Assembly: GCA_030145845.1 (NCBI GenBank)
Contig: JAIXHJ010000018.1
Span: 37,271 to 101,270, forward strand
Direction of reading: 5' to 3'
From: Pseudomonadota bacterium
Lineage (GTDB): Bacteria; Pseudomonadota; Gammaproteobacteria; Pseudomonadales; Oceanobacteraceae
DNA: 64,000 nucleotides
Below are positions 63,819-64,000 of the stretch, piece by piece. The translations under genes and the position numbers were made by a program. The stretch's first letter is position 1. Every line of letters begins with the position of its first letter. The notes beneath the pieces are model-generated. The model had not been told where the DNA came from. It did not search any database and saw nothing but the letters and a program-made list of their open reading frames with translations.

Positions 63819-63970
63819 ATCAGCATTAAGTAATTCGTGTGGGTGCTTACTGAGACGCTGTGGAGACACAAATTTTCAAGTAAGAACTCGTCGATAATTC
63901 ATTTACGAATATTGTCAGTTTTATTCTTGAGCAAGATTTAGATTGGATAATTCCTCCAATCGAAAACTTT

Positions 63971-64000
63971 GAACTGAAGAGTTTGATCATGGCTCAGATT
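63971..64000 (+). rRNA. rrs: 16S ribosomal RNA (5' end only)
   Basis: GAACTGAAGAGTTTGATCAT and the following GGCTCAGATT are the universal 16S start. Only the first 30 bases are in the window. Confidence 0.97.

Larger units (their letters stand above)
63229..63970 (+). other. rRNA operon promoter and leader region
   Basis: 740 bases without a gene. A stem CCCTTTCCG/CGGAGAGGG is at about 63295-63320. Then come four tandem sigma-70 promoters (63382, 63524, 63644, 63747), a boxB hairpin with boxA and a boxC-like GTGTGGG (about 63838), and a hairpin GATTGGA/TCCAATC (63941-63961) next to the 16S start. The first 100 bases also hold the queC promoter region on the minus strand, where only a weak -10 (TATATA) is seen. 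Confidence 0.85.

Noticed and set aside
1..64000. CRISPR arrays, insertion sequences, tRNA genes, prophage
   Set aside because: No regularly spaced repeats, transposase or integrase frames, or tRNA-like cloverleafs were seen.

Overview
The window is gammaproteobacterial chromosome, GC-rich (roughly 57% by eye) and almost fully coding. A polar-flagellum cluster with fleSR, the fliE-fliJ, fliL-flhB, flhA-flhF-flhG-fliA blocks, then cheYZAB, motCD, parA, parP and cheW is the layout of Pseudomonas and related marine Oceanospirillales. A class Ia ribonucleotide reductase operon, a maoP/hdfR pair and QueC/QueE fit the same group. I infer a polarly flagellated marine bacterium of the Oceanospirillaceae type (Thalassolituus/Oceanobacter-like); the species cannot be read from the sequence alone.

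Region 1 (1-40790, all on the + strand) is one motility island. It opens inside the sensor kinase fleS, then fleR, then fliEFGHIJ behind a clear sigma-54 promoter. Between fliJ and fliK lies a complete second chemotaxis system (8629-16900: STAS, cheY, cheA, cheW, a soluble multi-PAS receptor, cheR, cheD, cheB) in the gene order of the Pseudomonas aeruginosa Che2 (F7-class) cluster. It is followed by an anti-sigma-antagonist/PP2C/HPt module (16994-19369) like HsbA/HsbR. Flagellar genes then resume: fliK, fliL-fliR, flhB (sigma-54 promoters before fliK and fliL), flhA (possible sigma-54 promoter), flhF, flhG, fliA, followed by the classical F6-type chemotaxis genes cheY-cheZ-cheA-cheB, the stator pair motCD, and the polar-placement genes parA, an unrecognised 107-residue ORF, parP, cheW and a DUF2802 gene. 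A strong hairpin closes the island at 40804-40830.

Region 2 (40800-49300) holds unlinked small units: a secreted 90-residue protein, a MAPEG protein, a DUF962/Mpo1-like protein, an AraC regulator convergent with a predicted outer-membrane barrel, a Bcp peroxiredoxin and an unknown 92-residue protein, then the nrdA-nrdB-ferredoxin operon on the minus strand. The nrd promoter carries two NrdR-like boxes three helical turns apart and a perfect DnaA box.

Region 3 (49670-56030) has an RstA/RstB-like two-component system whose kinase appears to start at an AUU codon, a convergent metR with a perfect MetR box at its own promoter, glycerol kinase and a membrane diguanylate cyclase. Region 4 (56040-63230) has argD-argF, rimB-rimK, maoP divergent from hdfR, an MDR oxidoreductase, and queC-queE. 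Region 5 (63230-64000) is a long rRNA leader with four tandem sigma-70 promoters, each with a 16-bp spacer, a boxB/boxA antitermination element and the first 30 bases of 16S rRNA.

As a whole, the island encodes a polar flagellum, its FleSR/sigma-54/FliA hierarchy, motor stators, two chemosensory arrays and the machinery that places both flagellum (FlhF/FlhG) and arrays (ParA/ParP) at the pole.
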